A DNA stretch of 64,000 bases from Betaproteobacteria bacterium (GCA_004297625.1 SCTY01000064.1:124001-188000), one strand, 5' to 3'; positions 1 to 9,421 are shown, counted from the stretch's first letter. Notes: generated by a model not told the origin, from the letters alone. Made by a program: numbers and translations.

Positions 1-1
1 G

Positions 2-295
2 TTCGTCAATCTGCGCACAGTTCATGTACATCGGCTCCCTCCTCCTCCTTTACGTTCCGGCGATGTATCCGTAGCACGTGGCGCAAGAGCATCGCGCAGC
101 GCGTACTTCGAGTCTCTCAATAAATATGTCGATACGCCGGTCCATGACCGGGCATGCCTGCGACCCGGTACGGTGGTGGTCGGGCCGGCAATTGTCGAGC
201 AGGCGGACACCACGCTAGTGGTTTATCCCGGCCAAACGGCGCGAGTACTTCCGGAAGGAAGCATCATGCTCGAGGTTGAACCGCATGGAGGCTAG
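2..295 (+). CDS. Hydantoinase/oxoprolinase A-type subunit, C-terminal part (5' end outside window)
   Basis: Only the last 97 codons are present, read in the frame that ends with TAG at 293-295. The stretch VVGPAIVEQADTTLVVYPGQ, followed by a charged tail, is the usual C-terminus of HyuA/acetone carboxylase beta-like proteins; the HyuA genes at 46996 and 58316 end with equivalent GPAIIQ/ESV-type segments. The family is an ATP-dependent, actin-fold subunit that works with a HyuB partner. The gene overlaps the next CDS by 11 bases, which points to translational coupling with the B subunit. No catalytic residues can be judged because the N-terminal ATPase part lies upstream. Substrate is unknown. 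Confidence 0.85.
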   Translation, partial: FVNLRTVHVHRLPPPPLRSGDVSVARGARASRSAYFESLNKYVDTPVHDRACLRPGTVVVGPAIVEQADTTLVVYPGQTARVLPEGSIMLEVEPHGG

Positions 296-2072
296 AGCGC
301 TCGACCCGATTACCTTGGAGGTGGTGCGCAATCGCCTCGACGCTATCGCGCAAGAGATGCAGGACGCGCTGGTTCGCAGTGGCTATTCCAACATCATCAA
401 GGAGGGCCACGACTGCTCCGCAGCGCTATTCGACTGTAATGGGGAAGTGGCGGCCCAGGCAACGGCTTTACCGGCCCAATTGGGCTGCCTGCCGTCCGCG
501 GTCCGTCGAGTACTACAGCAGTTCAAGCCGGAATCGATGTCCGATGGCGACGTGTTCATCCTCAACGATCCGTACGATGGCGGCACCCACCTGCCTGACA
601 TCGCCCTTATCGCGCCCGTATTCCATGAGGCAAGCGTTGTTGCCTTTACCGCTTGCATAGCACACCACCAGGACATCGGCGGAAAGACCCCGGGTAGCCT
701 TCCCACGGATTCGACGGAGATCTTTCAGGAAGGTCTGCGGATTCCACTCGTGAAGCTGTACGACAAGGGAACGCCGAATGCCGTCGTGCACGCGTTCATT
801 GAGCGCAACGTAAGAATTCCGAACATTGTGTTGGGCGATTTGGGTGCCCAGCTTGCGGCGTTGAATGTTGGAAAGGCGCGACTCATTACGCTTTTTGAGC
901 AACATGGCACCGCGCAACTCATTGCATATATGTCCGAACTGCTCAATCGGGCGGAAATACTGACACGCCGCGCCATCGAGCAGATCCGTCCAGGATCGTA
1001 TTCGTTCGAAGATTATCTGGACTCCGACGGAATCGACGCCGATCGCTTAGTCCGCATTCGTGTGACCGTTACGGTCCGAAGTTCAGATTTGCACATCGAC
1101 TTTAACGGCTCCGATGCCCAAGTGAGGGGGCCGATCAACGCGGACAAAGCGGCGGTAATGTCCGCGGTGTATTTCGTCGCCAAGGCAATCGGCGATCCCA
1201 CGGCGCCGAACAACGGCGGTTGCTATCGTCCGATCACCGTCAACCTTCCAGAGGGCTCCATCGTCAACCCCCGGCCACCGGCTGCGGTAAACGGGCGGAC
1301 AATCACAATGAAGCGCATAGCCGACACGATCCTTGGGGCTCTCGTGCCAGCCATGCCGCAAAAAATTCCAGCGGCCCCCTCAGGACTCGTGCGTGTGCTC
1401 GTCTTCGGCGGCAACGATCCCGCAAGCGGTCGAACCTTTGTGTGCACCGACTTCAGCACTGGGGGCACCGGGGGCCATCCGCAGGGCGACGGCGTGGATT
1501 CGCTGGAAACGGATATTGCCAATACGATGAACATGCCAGCGGAATCACTCGAGTTGCATTACCCGCTACGCGTTCATCGCTACGTGCTTATTCGCGACTC
1601 GGGCGGAGCCGGTACTCATCGCGGCGGGCTCGGTGTGGAGCGTGAAATTGAACTTCTGCGCGGTGAGGCGACCGTCACCTTGCGCGAAGACCGCCACCGT
1701 ACGAAAGCTTGGGGGTTGTATGGCGGCGAGCCGCCGCCATTCGCCCACGCGGAAATCCGCCACCTCGACGGCAGCAAGACGGTAATTCCATCCAAAGGAG
1801 TGTTCCGGCTCCTCGCCGGCGAACGGATTCATTGTTGGGCCACGGGAGGTGCCGGCTACGGTGATGCGCTCGACCGGGACCCTGGCGTCGTAGTGCAAGA
1901 CGTCGTAGACGACAAGGTATCCATGGAGTCTGCGGCTGACCGGTACGGCGTCGTTGGGATAGACCGCGGGCGACGAATCTACGATGAAGCCGGCACGAAG
2001 GCACGACGGCAGGCAATGCGCGCGCGGCGGAGCCCTATCTCTTGGACATATGACCGGGGCACCAGGGAATGA
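285..2072 (+). CDS. Hydantoinase B / acetone carboxylase alpha-like subunit
   Basis: A 595-residue HyuB-family protein. The N-terminal LDPITLEVVRNRL, the middle DVFILNDPYDGGTHLPD and HHQDIGG segments and the late GGAGTHRGGLG, GAGYGD blocks are family hallmarks. ATG at 285 is preferred over the upstream TTG (276) because the family starts a few residues before DPITLEVV, and this start overlaps the A-subunit stop. Members catalyse ATP-dependent hydrolysis of cyclic imides (5-oxoproline, N-methylhydantoin) or carboxylation of ketones, always together with the A subunit. The 3' end overlaps a GntR regulator (ATGA), so the operon probably carries its own regulator. Family length is normal; the substrate cannot be read from sequence. 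Confidence 0.9.
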   Translation: MEARALDPITLEVVRNRLDAIAQEMQDALVRSGYSNIIKEGHDCSAALFDCNGEVAAQATALPAQLGCLPSAVRRVLQQFKPESMSDGDVFILNDPYDGGTHLPDIALIAPVFHEASVVAFTACIAHHQDIGGKTPGSLPTDSTEIFQEGLRIPLVKLYDKGTPNAVVHAFIERNVRIPNIVLGDLGAQLAALNVGKARLITLFEQHGTAQLIAYMSELLNRAEILTRRAIEQIRPGSYSFEDYLDSDGIDADRLVRIRVTVTVRSSDLHIDFNGSDAQVRGPINADKAAVMSAVYFVAKAIGDPTAPNNGGCYRPITVNLPEGSIVNPRPPAAVNGRTITMKRIADTILGALVPAMPQKIPAAPSGLVRVLVFGGNDPASGRTFVCTDFSTGGTGGHPQGDGVDSLETDIANTMNMPAESLELHYPLRVHRYVLIRDSGGAGTHRGGLGVEREIELLRGEATVTLREDRHRTKAWGLYGGEPPPFAHAEIRHLDGSKTVIPSKGVFRLLAGERIHCWATGGAGYGDALDRDPGVVVQDVVDDKVSMESAADRYGVVGIDRGRRIYDEAGTKARRQAMRARRSPISWTYDRGTRE

Positions 2073-2749
2073 ACAAGCCCCGTGACACGAATCTGCGCTT
2101 GCCGGCCTTCGCTCGTCCGCCAACGGTCAAGGAAAACGTTTACCGTATCCTGCGCGATCAGTTAACCCATGGCGATATGCGACCCAACCAGCGTATCGTC
2201 GAAAAGGATCTCACCGAGCAGCTCGGCGTTTCGCGGACCCCCGTGCGGGAAGCACTAGCGCGCCTCGCCACAGAAGGACTTCTTGTAGCAACGCGCCGCG
2301 GTTATCGTGTGCCGGCGTTTACGATTCAGGACATCATTAACCTGTCTGAAATCCGCCTGCTACTGGAGCCGCAAGCGGCCAAACAGGCGGCAGCCAACGA
2401 AACCGACGCCGGGCTCGCCGAAATGCGGAAGGCGATCACCGAGGAAATTACAGCGCACGCGAACGACGACATCAACGGCTTCCTTCAGGCGCACATGCAC
2501 TTTCGTGCTGCCTGGATGCAGCGAGTTAGCAATCCGCTGCTGCTTGAAACCCTCGCCAAGACGATCCACTCACTGCATCTTATCCGGCGCTGGACGATGA
2601 GCGATCCAGTAATGCGAGCTGTAATGATCGAAGCCCACCGGGCGCTGCTGCGGGCGGTCGAAGCGCGAGACCCGGCTAGGGCTCACGAGGTGCAAACCAG
2701 GAGCATCAGGAAGTTCAAAGCTCACGTGCTCAAGAAGATGAAGGCATGA
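2069..2749 (+). CDS. GntR-family transcriptional regulator (FadR/FCD type)
   Basis: A 226-residue protein with an N-terminal winged helix-turn-helix at about residues 20-85, including the recognition-helix signature VSRTPVREAL (54-63), followed by an all-helical FCD ligand-binding domain to the end. FCD regulators usually repress catabolic genes and release DNA on binding a carboxylic-acid metabolite. The start overlaps the hyuB stop by ATGA, and the stop overlaps the next SDR start the same way. It is therefore co-transcribed with the hydantoinase pair and very likely governs that operon. No operator could be assigned because the operon promoter is outside the window. Confidence 0.92.
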   Translation: MNKPRDTNLRLPAFARPPTVKENVYRILRDQLTHGDMRPNQRIVEKDLTEQLGVSRTPVREALARLATEGLLVATRRGYRVPAFTIQDIINLSEIRLLLEPQAAKQAAANETDAGLAEMRKAITEEITAHANDDINGFLQAHMHFRAAWMQRVSNPLLLETLAKTIHSLHLIRRWTMSDPVMRAVMIEAHRALLRAVEARDPARAHEVQTRSIRKFKAHVLKKMKA

Positions 2750-3486
2750 GCGCCGCTGCGCCTGCGTTTGATTTTGCGGGCGCAAGGGCCCTTGTCGTGG
2801 GAGGGGGTACGGGGCTTGGCGCTGCTATGGCGGAAGCGCTCGTTGCTCATGGTGCTTCCGTCTGCATCGCCTCCCGAGCGCGGCATGCTGGCGCGGCGCA
2901 CGATTGGATTCCGCTAGATATAGGTGATCAACATTCCGTTATTTCGGCATTCGATGAACTGTCTCGGCGCTGGGACGGAATGCTCCATATTCTCGTTAAC
3001 TGCGCTGGCGTAAACCTTCGCAAGCGGGTCGAGGAGACGACCGCAGAGGAGTGGGAGAAAGTACTCCGCTCAAATCTGACCGGAGCTTTCTTCATTGCAA
3101 GACAAGCCGTGCCTCTTCTAAGAAAAGCAGGCTGGGGCCGCTTCGTTCAAGTGAACAGCGTCCTCGCGCGTACCGCGATGCCACTTCGAGCGAGCTATGC
3201 TGCCAACAAAGCAGGGCTGCTGCAGTTCACACGGAGTCTCGCCGTCGAATGGGCGGCCTACGGTATTACCGCGAATTCGATTTCTCCGGGACCGTTCTTA
3301 ACCGACGTGACGCGCGGCATTGTGTCGGACGAGGCGGCGTACCGGAGGATGTGTGAGCGGATTCCGCTTGGGCGGTTCGGTTCCCCAGCCGAAATCGCTA
3401 CCGCATGTCTATTCCTCTGCTCGAAGCGGTCGTCCTACGTCACGGGTGTCGACATCCCGGTTGATGGCGGCTGGTCCGCGGTCTGA
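2746..3486 (+). CDS. SDR-family NAD(P)-dependent oxidoreductase
   Basis: A 246-residue classical short-chain dehydrogenase. The cofactor motif GGGTGLG is at 19-25, NCAG at 85-88, the catalytic Ser at about 138 and the YAANK dyad (Tyr151, Lys155) is intact. Classical SDRs oxidise or reduce hydroxy/keto groups with NAD(P)(H) in the cytosol. It is translationally coupled (ATGA) to the GntR gene, so it probably processes a downstream metabolite of the hydantoinase operon. Its last 52 bases overlap, tail to tail, the FAD oxidoreductase gene on the other strand. Unlike the two SDRs at 19509 and 54139, its active site is complete. Confidence 0.93.
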   Translation: MSAAAPAFDFAGARALVVGGGTGLGAAMAEALVAHGASVCIASRARHAGAAHDWIPLDIGDQHSVISAFDELSRRWDGMLHILVNCAGVNLRKRVEETTAEEWEKVLRSNLTGAFFIARQAVPLLRKAGWGRFVQVNSVLARTAMPLRASYAANKAGLLQFTRSLAVEWAAYGITANSISPGPFLTDVTRGIVSDEAAYRRMCERIPLGRFGSPAEIATACLFLCSKRSSYVTGVDIPVDGGWSAV

Positions 3487-5018
3487 GTAAGAAGATTTGC
3501 GAGCAGATAACCGGAGGCGGCCGTGACGCCGGCACCTGGCCACGTCGAGGCTCCGCAAATATAAAGACCCCTCACCGGTGTCCTGTACCGGGACCAACCG
3601 AGGAAGGGTCGAAAAATAAACTGCTGAGCCAGATGATGGCTGCCGGAGAGGTTGTCCCCGCCGACCAGGTTCGGATTAGCGCGCTCGAGATCGACAGGGG
3701 AAAGTACGCAGCGACCTACGATTTGCTGCCGTACGCCAGGCGCATAGCGTTCGAGCAGGGCTAAAAGGCGATCCGCATACTCCTCTTTGACGGTGTCCCA
3801 GTCCAACCTGGAAGGTAAGACGCGCACCTGGATGGACAAAACATGCCTCGAATGTGGCGCCCGCGAGGCGTTGAACAGCGTCGGTTGGGCGACAATCAGC
3901 ACGGGCTCCGCTGGCAATCGGCCATGCGAGGCGTCGTCGTAGGCGCGCGACATGATTTCAAGCGAGGGCGCAACATGAACATAGGCAAAGCTCGCCGCGC
4001 GGGAATTACGCCACTGAGGCAACTGCGACAACGCCAAATGAATCATCATGGTGCCAGGGCCGTACCGATAGCGTTGTGCTTTGCGCGCCAAGCGACGCGA
4101 TACGCCAGCCTTAATAAGCTTGCCGAATAGTACCGTCGGAGTGGTATTGGCGATAACGCCGTGCCGCGCAGCAATCAGCTCGCCGCCGCTAAGCTTGACG
4201 CCAACCGCGCGACCATTTTCTACAACGATCTCTGCCACTGGGCTCGAACATCGCAGTTCACCTCCAAGCTCGCAATACAGTCGCGCAAGTGCGTCGACCA
4301 CCACGCTGGCCCCGCCTTTACCAAAGTGCAAGCCGTTGGCCTGCGCAGACATGCATTGAATGAAGCCGTACAAGCCACCACCGCGCACTTCTGGAGCAAA
4401 ATCCAAATGCATGCCCCACGCGGCCCAAAGCGCGGCAATCTTCGGATGCCGAAAATGGCGTGTTACAAATTCCCTCTGCGATGTCATCAACAAGGCAAAA
4501 AGCCCTATAGGCCATCGAGTGCCTAACGCCCTGGTCCCACGCAAAAGGGTTCGCAAAGTACCCCACGACGGCATTGGCTGACGCATGACTGGGAAAACAT
4601 AGTCAGCCATGCGCCGAAACCGCTCCGTCAACGCACGCCACGCCTCGGCGTCCGCCGCAGACAACCGCCTTACTTCCGATATCGTCTCCTCGAGGTCGGT
4701 CGTAACGCCCACCATATCTCCATCCGGAAATACGGAACAAAAAGCGTTTGATGCGCGGACGAATTCCAGACCGAGTCGCCGAAGGTCAGCGCCGAAATCG
4801 TGGAAGAGCTGCGAAGTAGCAAAGCCGTTGAGGTTTGTAGCGTAGAGGTCATGCCTAAAGCCAGGCAACGTAACTTCTGCGGTCCTTACGGCGCCGCCCG
4901 GCTCGGATTGAGACTCGAACATCAGCACTTTCCATCCAGCTTTGGCGAGGACGACGCCAGCGGCCAGACCGTTCAGTCCGGCCCCCACAATAATGCTGTC
5001 GTATTGGCTTACGGGCAT
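3435..5018 (-). CDS. FAD-dependent oxidoreductase, phytoene desaturase/PYROXD2-like
   Basis: A 527-residue NAD(P)/FAD oxidoreductase. A dinucleotide-binding motif (VGAGLNGLAA, 11-20) is followed by the ES..PGG segment, and the C-terminal FAD-contact region ICGASTWPGAGVTAASGYLLA is typical of the carotenoid/phytoene desaturase-like group (PYROXD2 relatives). The start at 5018 has a good GAGGAGG ribosome site 7 bases upstream. The last 19 or so residues, beyond GYLLA, extend past the conserved core and overlap the convergent SDR gene. It is the last gene of a minus-strand run deaminase-amidase-amidohydrolase, so it may oxidise or desaturate a product of those hydrolases. The true substrate is unknown. 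Confidence 0.88.
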   Translation of the reverse strand: MPVSQYDSIIVGAGLNGLAAGVVLAKAGWKVLMFESQSEPGGAVRTAEVTLPGFRHDLYATNLNGFATSQLFHDFGADLRRLGLEFVRASNAFCSVFPDGDMVGVTTDLEETISEVRRLSAADAEAWRALTERFRRMADYVFPVMRQPMPSWGTLRTLLRGTRALGTRWPIGLFALLMTSQREFVTRHFRHPKIAALWAAWGMHLDFAPEVRGGGLYGFIQCMSAQANGLHFGKGGASVVVDALARLYCELGGELRCSSPVAEIVVENGRAVGVKLSGGELIAARHGVIANTTPTVLFGKLIKAGVSRRLARKAQRYRYGPGTMMIHLALSQLPQWRNSRAASFAYVHVAPSLEIMSRAYDDASHGRLPAEPVLIVAQPTLFNASRAPHSRHVLSIQVRVLPSRLDWDTVKEEYADRLLALLERYAPGVRQQIVGRCVLSPVDLERANPNLVGGDNLSGSHHLAQQFIFRPFLGWSRYRTPVRGLYICGASTWPGAGVTAASGYLLANLLTQTADQPPSTGMSTPVT

Positions 5019-5036
5019 CGCCGACCTCCTCGGCTC

Positions 5037-6356
5037 CTAGGCGCGGTCGATTATTTTCCAGGCGCCCGGTTCGGGATGCCGGACAAGCCGCGGAACGGCC
5101 GCGGTGCGATCGACGTAGACTCGGCCTTCCTTCATGACCAGTGCGATGTTGGCCGGGTCTTGCAGCAAGGCGATGTCGGAGAGCGGGTCGCCGCGCACCG
5201 CGATGACGTCCGCGATTTTCCCGGCTTCGAGTGTACCGAGGTCTGCGCCCAGGCCGATCGCCCGCGCGGCATTTTCCGTGGCCGCCTCGATCGCCTCCAT
5301 CGGCGTCATCCCGTGCCGCACGTACAGCTCCAATTCCATTGCGGCGCATCCCATTTCGGGCACGTTATGGATGTCCGTGCCCATCGCGATGCGCACGCCG
5401 CCTTCTCTCATGGCGCGGAAGGTGCGGAAGCAGGCAGGCTGAATGCTTCTCTGCGTTGCGATCAAAGAGGGGGGCAAGCCGAGCTGGACGTTCTTGTCGA
5501 TGACGTAGTCCGACCGGTTGAGCAGTGTCGGTATTACCCAGGCCCCCGAGTCGCTTACGCGCTTGATCGATTCGGCATCGCTGTAGACCATGTGCTCGAT
5601 CGTGTCCACGCCGGCGTTTACGCACATGTGCAAGCCTTCGGGATTGAAGCAGTGCACCGCCACGGGCTTGCGGAAGGCATGCGCTTCGTCGACGATGGCG
5701 TCGAGCTCTTCCTGAGTCATGTTGCGTACGTCGGGGCTGGTGCCCAGCGCCACGCCGCCGGAGACGCTTGTCTTGATTCCGTCTACGCCGCTGCGGATCA
5801 GTTCACGCACCTTGCGCCGCAGCTCCCACGGCCCGTCGGCCGTGAAGTTCTCCGGCCGCGGCATCGCCCTGGGAAGCGTCAACAGCTCGAGGTGGCCGCC
5901 GGTGATCACGGTCTCCGCCAGGATTTGCAGGCGCGGGCCGGCCACGATGCCCGCATTGATCGCATCGCGAACGGCGCACATTTCCTCGGCGAAGTCGCCG
6001 CGCGGCGTGCCACGGCCCGCGTCGCGCAGGGTCGTGAAACCCATCTCGAGGCAGATTTGCGCGTGGAACAGCGCATAAAAAGACTGCAGCTGCGGCGTGA
6101 CCTCGAAACGGGCGGTGCGCGCGCTGCCGAAGCTCGTGCAGTTGAACGCCCCGAGGTGCACGTGCGTGTCGATGAGCCCCGGCATCAGCGTGCATCCGCG
6201 CGCGTCGATTCGCTCGGCGTTTGGCGGCACGTCGACGCTCGCGGCACTCCCCGCGGCGAGGATCCGGCCATTCTCGAGGACGAGCACCGGATCGCGCACG
6301 ACTTTGCCGCTGCCGTCGATAAGGGCTGCGCCAGTGAGTGCTTTCATGGAACTCAT
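5037..6356 (-). CDS. Metal-dependent amidohydrolase (imidazolonepropionase/prolidase-like)
   Basis: A 439-residue amidohydrolase-superfamily enzyme. LIDTHVHLG (metal-binding HxH at 65-67), the later AVHCFNPEG and TIEHMVY histidines, and MGTDIH near the C-terminus give a complete TIM-barrel metal site. Related enzymes hydrolyse cyclic amides or Xaa-Pro-type peptides. The start at 6356 is chosen because GAGGAGG lies 7 bases before it; the open frame runs further upstream but that part is read inside the amidase gene in another frame. Spacing to the amidase stop is 19 bases and to the next gene 18 bases, so this is one operon of C-N bond hydrolases. Confidence 0.9.
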   Translation of the reverse strand: MSSMKALTGAALIDGSGKVVRDPVLVLENGRILAAGSAASVDVPPNAERIDARGCTLMPGLIDTHVHLGAFNCTSFGSARTARFEVTPQLQSFYALFHAQICLEMGFTTLRDAGRGTPRGDFAEEMCAVRDAINAGIVAGPRLQILAETVITGGHLELLTLPRAMPRPENFTADGPWELRRKVRELIRSGVDGIKTSVSGGVALGTSPDVRNMTQEELDAIVDEAHAFRKPVAVHCFNPEGLHMCVNAGVDTIEHMVYSDAESIKRVSDSGAWVIPTLLNRSDYVIDKNVQLGLPPSLIATQRSIQPACFRTFRAMREGGVRIAMGTDIHNVPEMGCAAMELELYVRHGMTPMEAIEAATENAARAIGLGADLGTLEAGKIADVIAVRGDPLSDIALLQDPANIALVMKEGRVYVDRTAAVPRLVRHPEPGAWKIIDRA

Positions 6357-6375
6357 CGTCTTTCCTCCTCTTGTC

Positions 6376-7848
6376 CTATTCAGCCGCCGTCGCTCGCGCG
6401 GCCAAGTCGGGCCAGCGTTCGACCCACGGGTGCGCCTTCTCGTATTCGGCGGCGAGTGCCATGACGGTGATGTCGTCGCCGAAGCGGCCGACGAGCTGAA
6501 GTCCGATCGGCAGGCCGCCGGCGGCCGGCGTGCCCGGGATGCTGATCGCGGGAAGTCCCGCGGCATTTACGAAGGTAGCGAAAACCGCCGCCCCGCGCGG
6601 GCCCACGGTCCGGCCATCGATTAGCGTTGGGTAAGGTAGGCCTAGCGCCCAGGGCAGCGCGGCGGAGGTCGGGGTGAGCAGCACGTCCACGGCCTCGAAG
6701 AACTCGGCGAACTCCAGGCGCAGCGCCGCCACGTCGTCGAGCGCCTTTATATATTGCCTGGCGTCGACAGCTGCGCCGCGATCCGCAACGGCCTGGGCTG
6801 AAGGATTCACGGAATCGCGCCAGGCGTGGCGTTTTTCAAGCACGCGCGCTAGCCCCGCGGAGCTCAAGGTCGCCCAGAGGGCGTCAATTCGCTCGATCGC
6901 GTACGGCGCAGGACCGCTATCCACGTGATGGCCCAAGGCGCTCAATTCCCTGGCGGCGAGCTCTACGCTCCTTTTGATTTGCGGGTCGACCGGCGCGTCG
7001 CCGGCGGCGAGGACAAGCCGAACCCGCAGCCGCCGCAACGCGGGCCTGCCCAGCTCCCCCGGCAGCTCGGAGAAGGCGCCGGACAATCGATCCCTCTTGT
7101 CCGCCCCGGCCACGGTTCGAAACAGCAGATAAGCATCCTCGGTGCTGCGTGCCGCCGGCGCTATCACCTGGAAGTCGTGGGCGAGCGCCGGAAACCCATA
7201 TGCCCTTGGTATACGCCCCGTCGAGGGGCGAAAGCCGACGACTCCGGCGTACGACGCCGGCCGCCGGATCGACCCGCCGGCGTCGGTACCCACGGCGAGC
7301 GGCGCCAAACCGAGCGCAAGCGCCGCGACCGCTCCGCCGCTGGACCCGCCAGGCGTCAACTCAAGCGACCAGGGGTTGCGCGTAGCACCGAAGAGAAGGT
7401 TGTCCGTATGTTGGTTGAGCGCGAATTCGGGCGTGTTCGTCGTCCCGAGAAAAACCGCGCCCGCCGACCTCAGCCGCTCGATCGCGACGTCGTCGCGGCC
7501 GGGCCTGAAGTCCCGGTACAGGCGGCTTCCCCAGGTCACCGTCCAATCCCGAACGAACAGGTTGTCCTTGATCGTGACCGGGATGCCGTCGAGAGCGCCG
7601 AGGCGGGAGCCGTTCAGCGCCCTCTTCTCGGCGGCATGCGCCGCCGCACGCGCCGAGTCTGCATGGACGGCGACGATCGCATTCACGTGCGGATTGAGCT
7701 TTTCGCAACGGCGGAGGAAGTACTCCAAGACCTCGACCGGCGAAACCTGCTTGCGCGCAATGCGCGAACTCAACGCCGCTACCGACAGCCGCTCGAGCGC
7801 TGGCGACACTTCTATCGAGGCCCGGGCTGAAACGGGCCGCTCCGGCAC
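6376..7848 (-). CDS. Amidase (amidase-signature family)
   Basis: About 490 residues. The Ser-cisSer-Lys triad is visible: Lys94 in VTIKDN, the cis-Ser in GGSSGG (about 169-170) and the nucleophile Ser193 in GTDAGGSIR. The family hydrolyses a wide range of amides to acid plus ammonia. The gene overlaps the end of the upstream deaminase. Possible starts are GTG at 7860, 7848 or 7809; none has a strong ribosome site, and 7848 is a compromise. Upstream in-frame sequence to about 8025 is arginine/glycine-rich shadow of the deaminase and was excluded. It sits between a deaminase and an amidohydrolase, pointing to stepwise removal of amino and amide nitrogen from one substrate. Confidence 0.9.
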   Translation of the reverse strand: MPERPVSARASIEVSPALERLSVAALSSRIARKQVSPVEVLEYFLRRCEKLNPHVNAIVAVHADSARAAAHAAEKRALNGSRLGALDGIPVTIKDNLFVRDWTVTWGSRLYRDFRPGRDDVAIERLRSAGAVFLGTTNTPEFALNQHTDNLLFGATRNPWSLELTPGGSSGGAVAALALGLAPLAVGTDAGGSIRRPASYAGVVGFRPSTGRIPRAYGFPALAHDFQVIAPAARSTEDAYLLFRTVAGADKRDRLSGAFSELPGELGRPALRRLRVRLVLAAGDAPVDPQIKRSVELAARELSALGHHVDSGPAPYAIERIDALWATLSSAGLARVLEKRHAWRDSVNPSAQAVADRGAAVDARQYIKALDDVAALRLEFAEFFEAVDVLLTPTSAALPWALGLPYPTLIDGRTVGPRGAAVFATFVNAAGLPAISIPGTPAAGGLPIGLQLVGRFGDDITVMALAAEYEKAHPWVERWPDLAARATAAE

Positions 7849-8309
7849 ACCGCCATGCACTCTTCCTTCAGAATTCCGGTAACGAGGCGGATACGCCGCT
7901 CCGACAGGGCAATCAGCTTTTCCGCGGTGTACTGCCCGAACGGGATGCCGAGGTCCGCGTGCCGCGCTCCGACCACGATGGCGCTCAGCCCGGTTATGCA
8001 CGCCGCCCAGCAGCACATCGGGCAAGGCTCCAGCGTGGCATACAGGATCGCCCCGGCGAAGGGCCCTGAATCGGCTTGCATGCTGGTGTTCAGCTGGCGC
8101 CTGCCCGTCGTGAGGCTGCGGATCGCGGCTGTTTCGGCGTGCGCGGTGGCGTCGAAGGTGGAATTGACCTCGTTGCGACCGCGCGCCAGGATTTCCCCGT
8201 CCCGCACTATGACCGCGCCGGCGGCCATGTCGCCGGAATCGCGCGCCCTCCTTGCCTCTTCCAAGGCAGCCCTCATGAAGCGCTCGTGTTCATCGCTCAT
8301 AATAATCAC
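7812..8309 (-). CDS. Nucleoside/guanine-type deaminase (CDA fold)
   Basis: A 165-residue zinc deaminase. The motif HAE (His57, Glu59) and PCPMC (Cys96, Cys99) are the zinc ligands and proton shuttle of the cytidine deaminase-like superfamily, with general resemblance to the guanine deaminase/TadA branch. The annotated start is GTG at 8309 (GTG ATT ATT ATG); the internal ATG at 8300 is equally plausible. The gene is the first of a minus-strand operon with amidase and amidohydrolase, which suggests deamination of a heterocyclic or nucleobase-like compound rather than tRNA editing. It diverges from the CobW-type GTPase with 26 bases between starts, so the two share a promoter region. Confidence 0.88.
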   Translation of the reverse strand: MIIMSDEHERFMRAALEEARRARDSGDMAAGAVIVRDGEILARGRNEVNSTFDATAHAETAAIRSLTTGRRQLNTSMQADSGPFAGAILYATLEPCPMCCWAACITGLSAIVVGARHADLGIPFGQYTAEKLIALSERRIRLVTGILKEECMAVCRSGPFQPGPR

Positions 8310-8335
8310 CGCGTCCCGCGCGTTAGACTGGCAAA

Positions 8336-9421
8336 ATGATTTCGGCGACGATCATTACCGGCTTTCTCGGCAGCGGCAAGACCAGCTTGCTCAACCGCCT
8401 GCTGAAGCATCCTCTCGCCGGAAACAGCTTAGTCGTGATCAACGAGTTTGGCGAGATCGGGATCGATCATCTGATCGTCTCGGCCCCCGCGGAGAACGTG
8501 CGGCTCCTGGCGAACGGCTGCATCTGCTGCCAGACGAAAGGCCATTTGGTCGAGACCTTGACCGACCTGTCGCGCAAGCGCGAGCGCGCAGCGCTGCCTG
8601 CCTTCGAGCGCATATTCATCGAGACGACCGGGCTCGCGGATCCGGTACCGATCGTTCATGCGATCGTCAACAACGAAGACCTGAGCGCCGTCTATCGCCT
8701 CGATCGCGTAATCGCGGTCGTCGATGCCGTTCACCTGCACTCGCAGCTCAGCCGCTATGAGGAAGCAAGGAAGCAGGTGGCGGTCGCGGACGTCGTTCTG
8801 TTGAGCAAGACCGACCTGGTCGAGCGCGCAGAGCTGGCGGAGCTGGAAGCAGCCGTCAAGCGGATCAACGCCGGAGCAGACGTGTTTCCAGTCGCGCATG
8901 GATCGATCGAAGCGCATCGGCTGCTGGATGCGAGCGCCGCGGCCGCGCAGCGAGACGTCGCGCGCTGGCTGGAGACAACCGCGGCCGAGCGGCACGCGGC
9001 GGGCGGTCTGCCGCACCTGGCCGGCATAAGCACATTTTGCGCTTCGCTCGAAGACCGTATCAGCGCGGCCGGCCTGGCTACGTGGCTCAGCATGCTCGCC
9101 AGCTTCAAGGGCCTGCAGCTGCTGCGCGTCAAAGGCATCGTGAACGTGGCGGGCGAGCCCTACGTCGTCGATGTAGTGCAGTCCGTGGTTCACCCGCCGT
9201 TCAAGCTCGATGCCTGGCCGACGCCGGACGAGCGCACGCGCATCGTGTTCATCGTGCGGGGGTTGATGCGCGAAGCGATCGAAGCGACGTTTTCCGCGTT
9301 TGCCTTGGGCGACTCGCTTCCGGGTGCGCGAGCGTTCGACGCGGCAGCGTACGCGCGCTTCCGCGCCGTCGCGAATCAGTTCGTCGACCTCAAGGACGTG
9401 GTCGCGCGCGAACGCGGATAG
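8336..9421 (+). CDS. CobW/COG0523-family GTP-binding metallochaperone
   Basis: A 361-residue G3E P-loop GTPase. Walker A is GFLGSGKT (9-16), the metal-binding CxCC motif is GCICC (61-65), Walker B-like ETTGLADP follows and SKTD is the guanine-specificity motif; a C-terminal CobW_C domain is present. COG0523 proteins deliver zinc or another metal to client enzymes. It is divergent from, and next to, a zinc deaminase and a metal amidohydrolase, which are reasonable clients; that is inference. Its last 32 bases overlap the convergent PLP enzyme gene. No obvious Shine-Dalgarno precedes ATG 8336. Confidence 0.92.
   Translation: MISATIITGFLGSGKTSLLNRLLKHPLAGNSLVVINEFGEIGIDHLIVSAPAENVRLLANGCICCQTKGHLVETLTDLSRKRERAALPAFERIFIETTGLADPVPIVHAIVNNEDLSAVYRLDRVIAVVDAVHLHSQLSRYEEARKQVAVADVVLLSKTDLVERAELAELEAAVKRINAGADVFPVAHGSIEAHRLLDASAAAAQRDVARWLETTAAERHAAGGLPHLAGISTFCASLEDRISAAGLATWLSMLASFKGLQLLRVKGIVNVAGEPYVVDVVQSVVHPPFKLDAWPTPDERTRIVFIVRGLMREAIEATFSAFALGDSLPGARAFDAAAYARFRAVANQFVDLKDVVARERG

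Noticed and set aside
4800..6464. 554-codon plus-strand open frame
   Set aside because: Antisense to the amidohydrolase and the start of the FAD enzyme; composition and lack of motifs mark it as a shadow.
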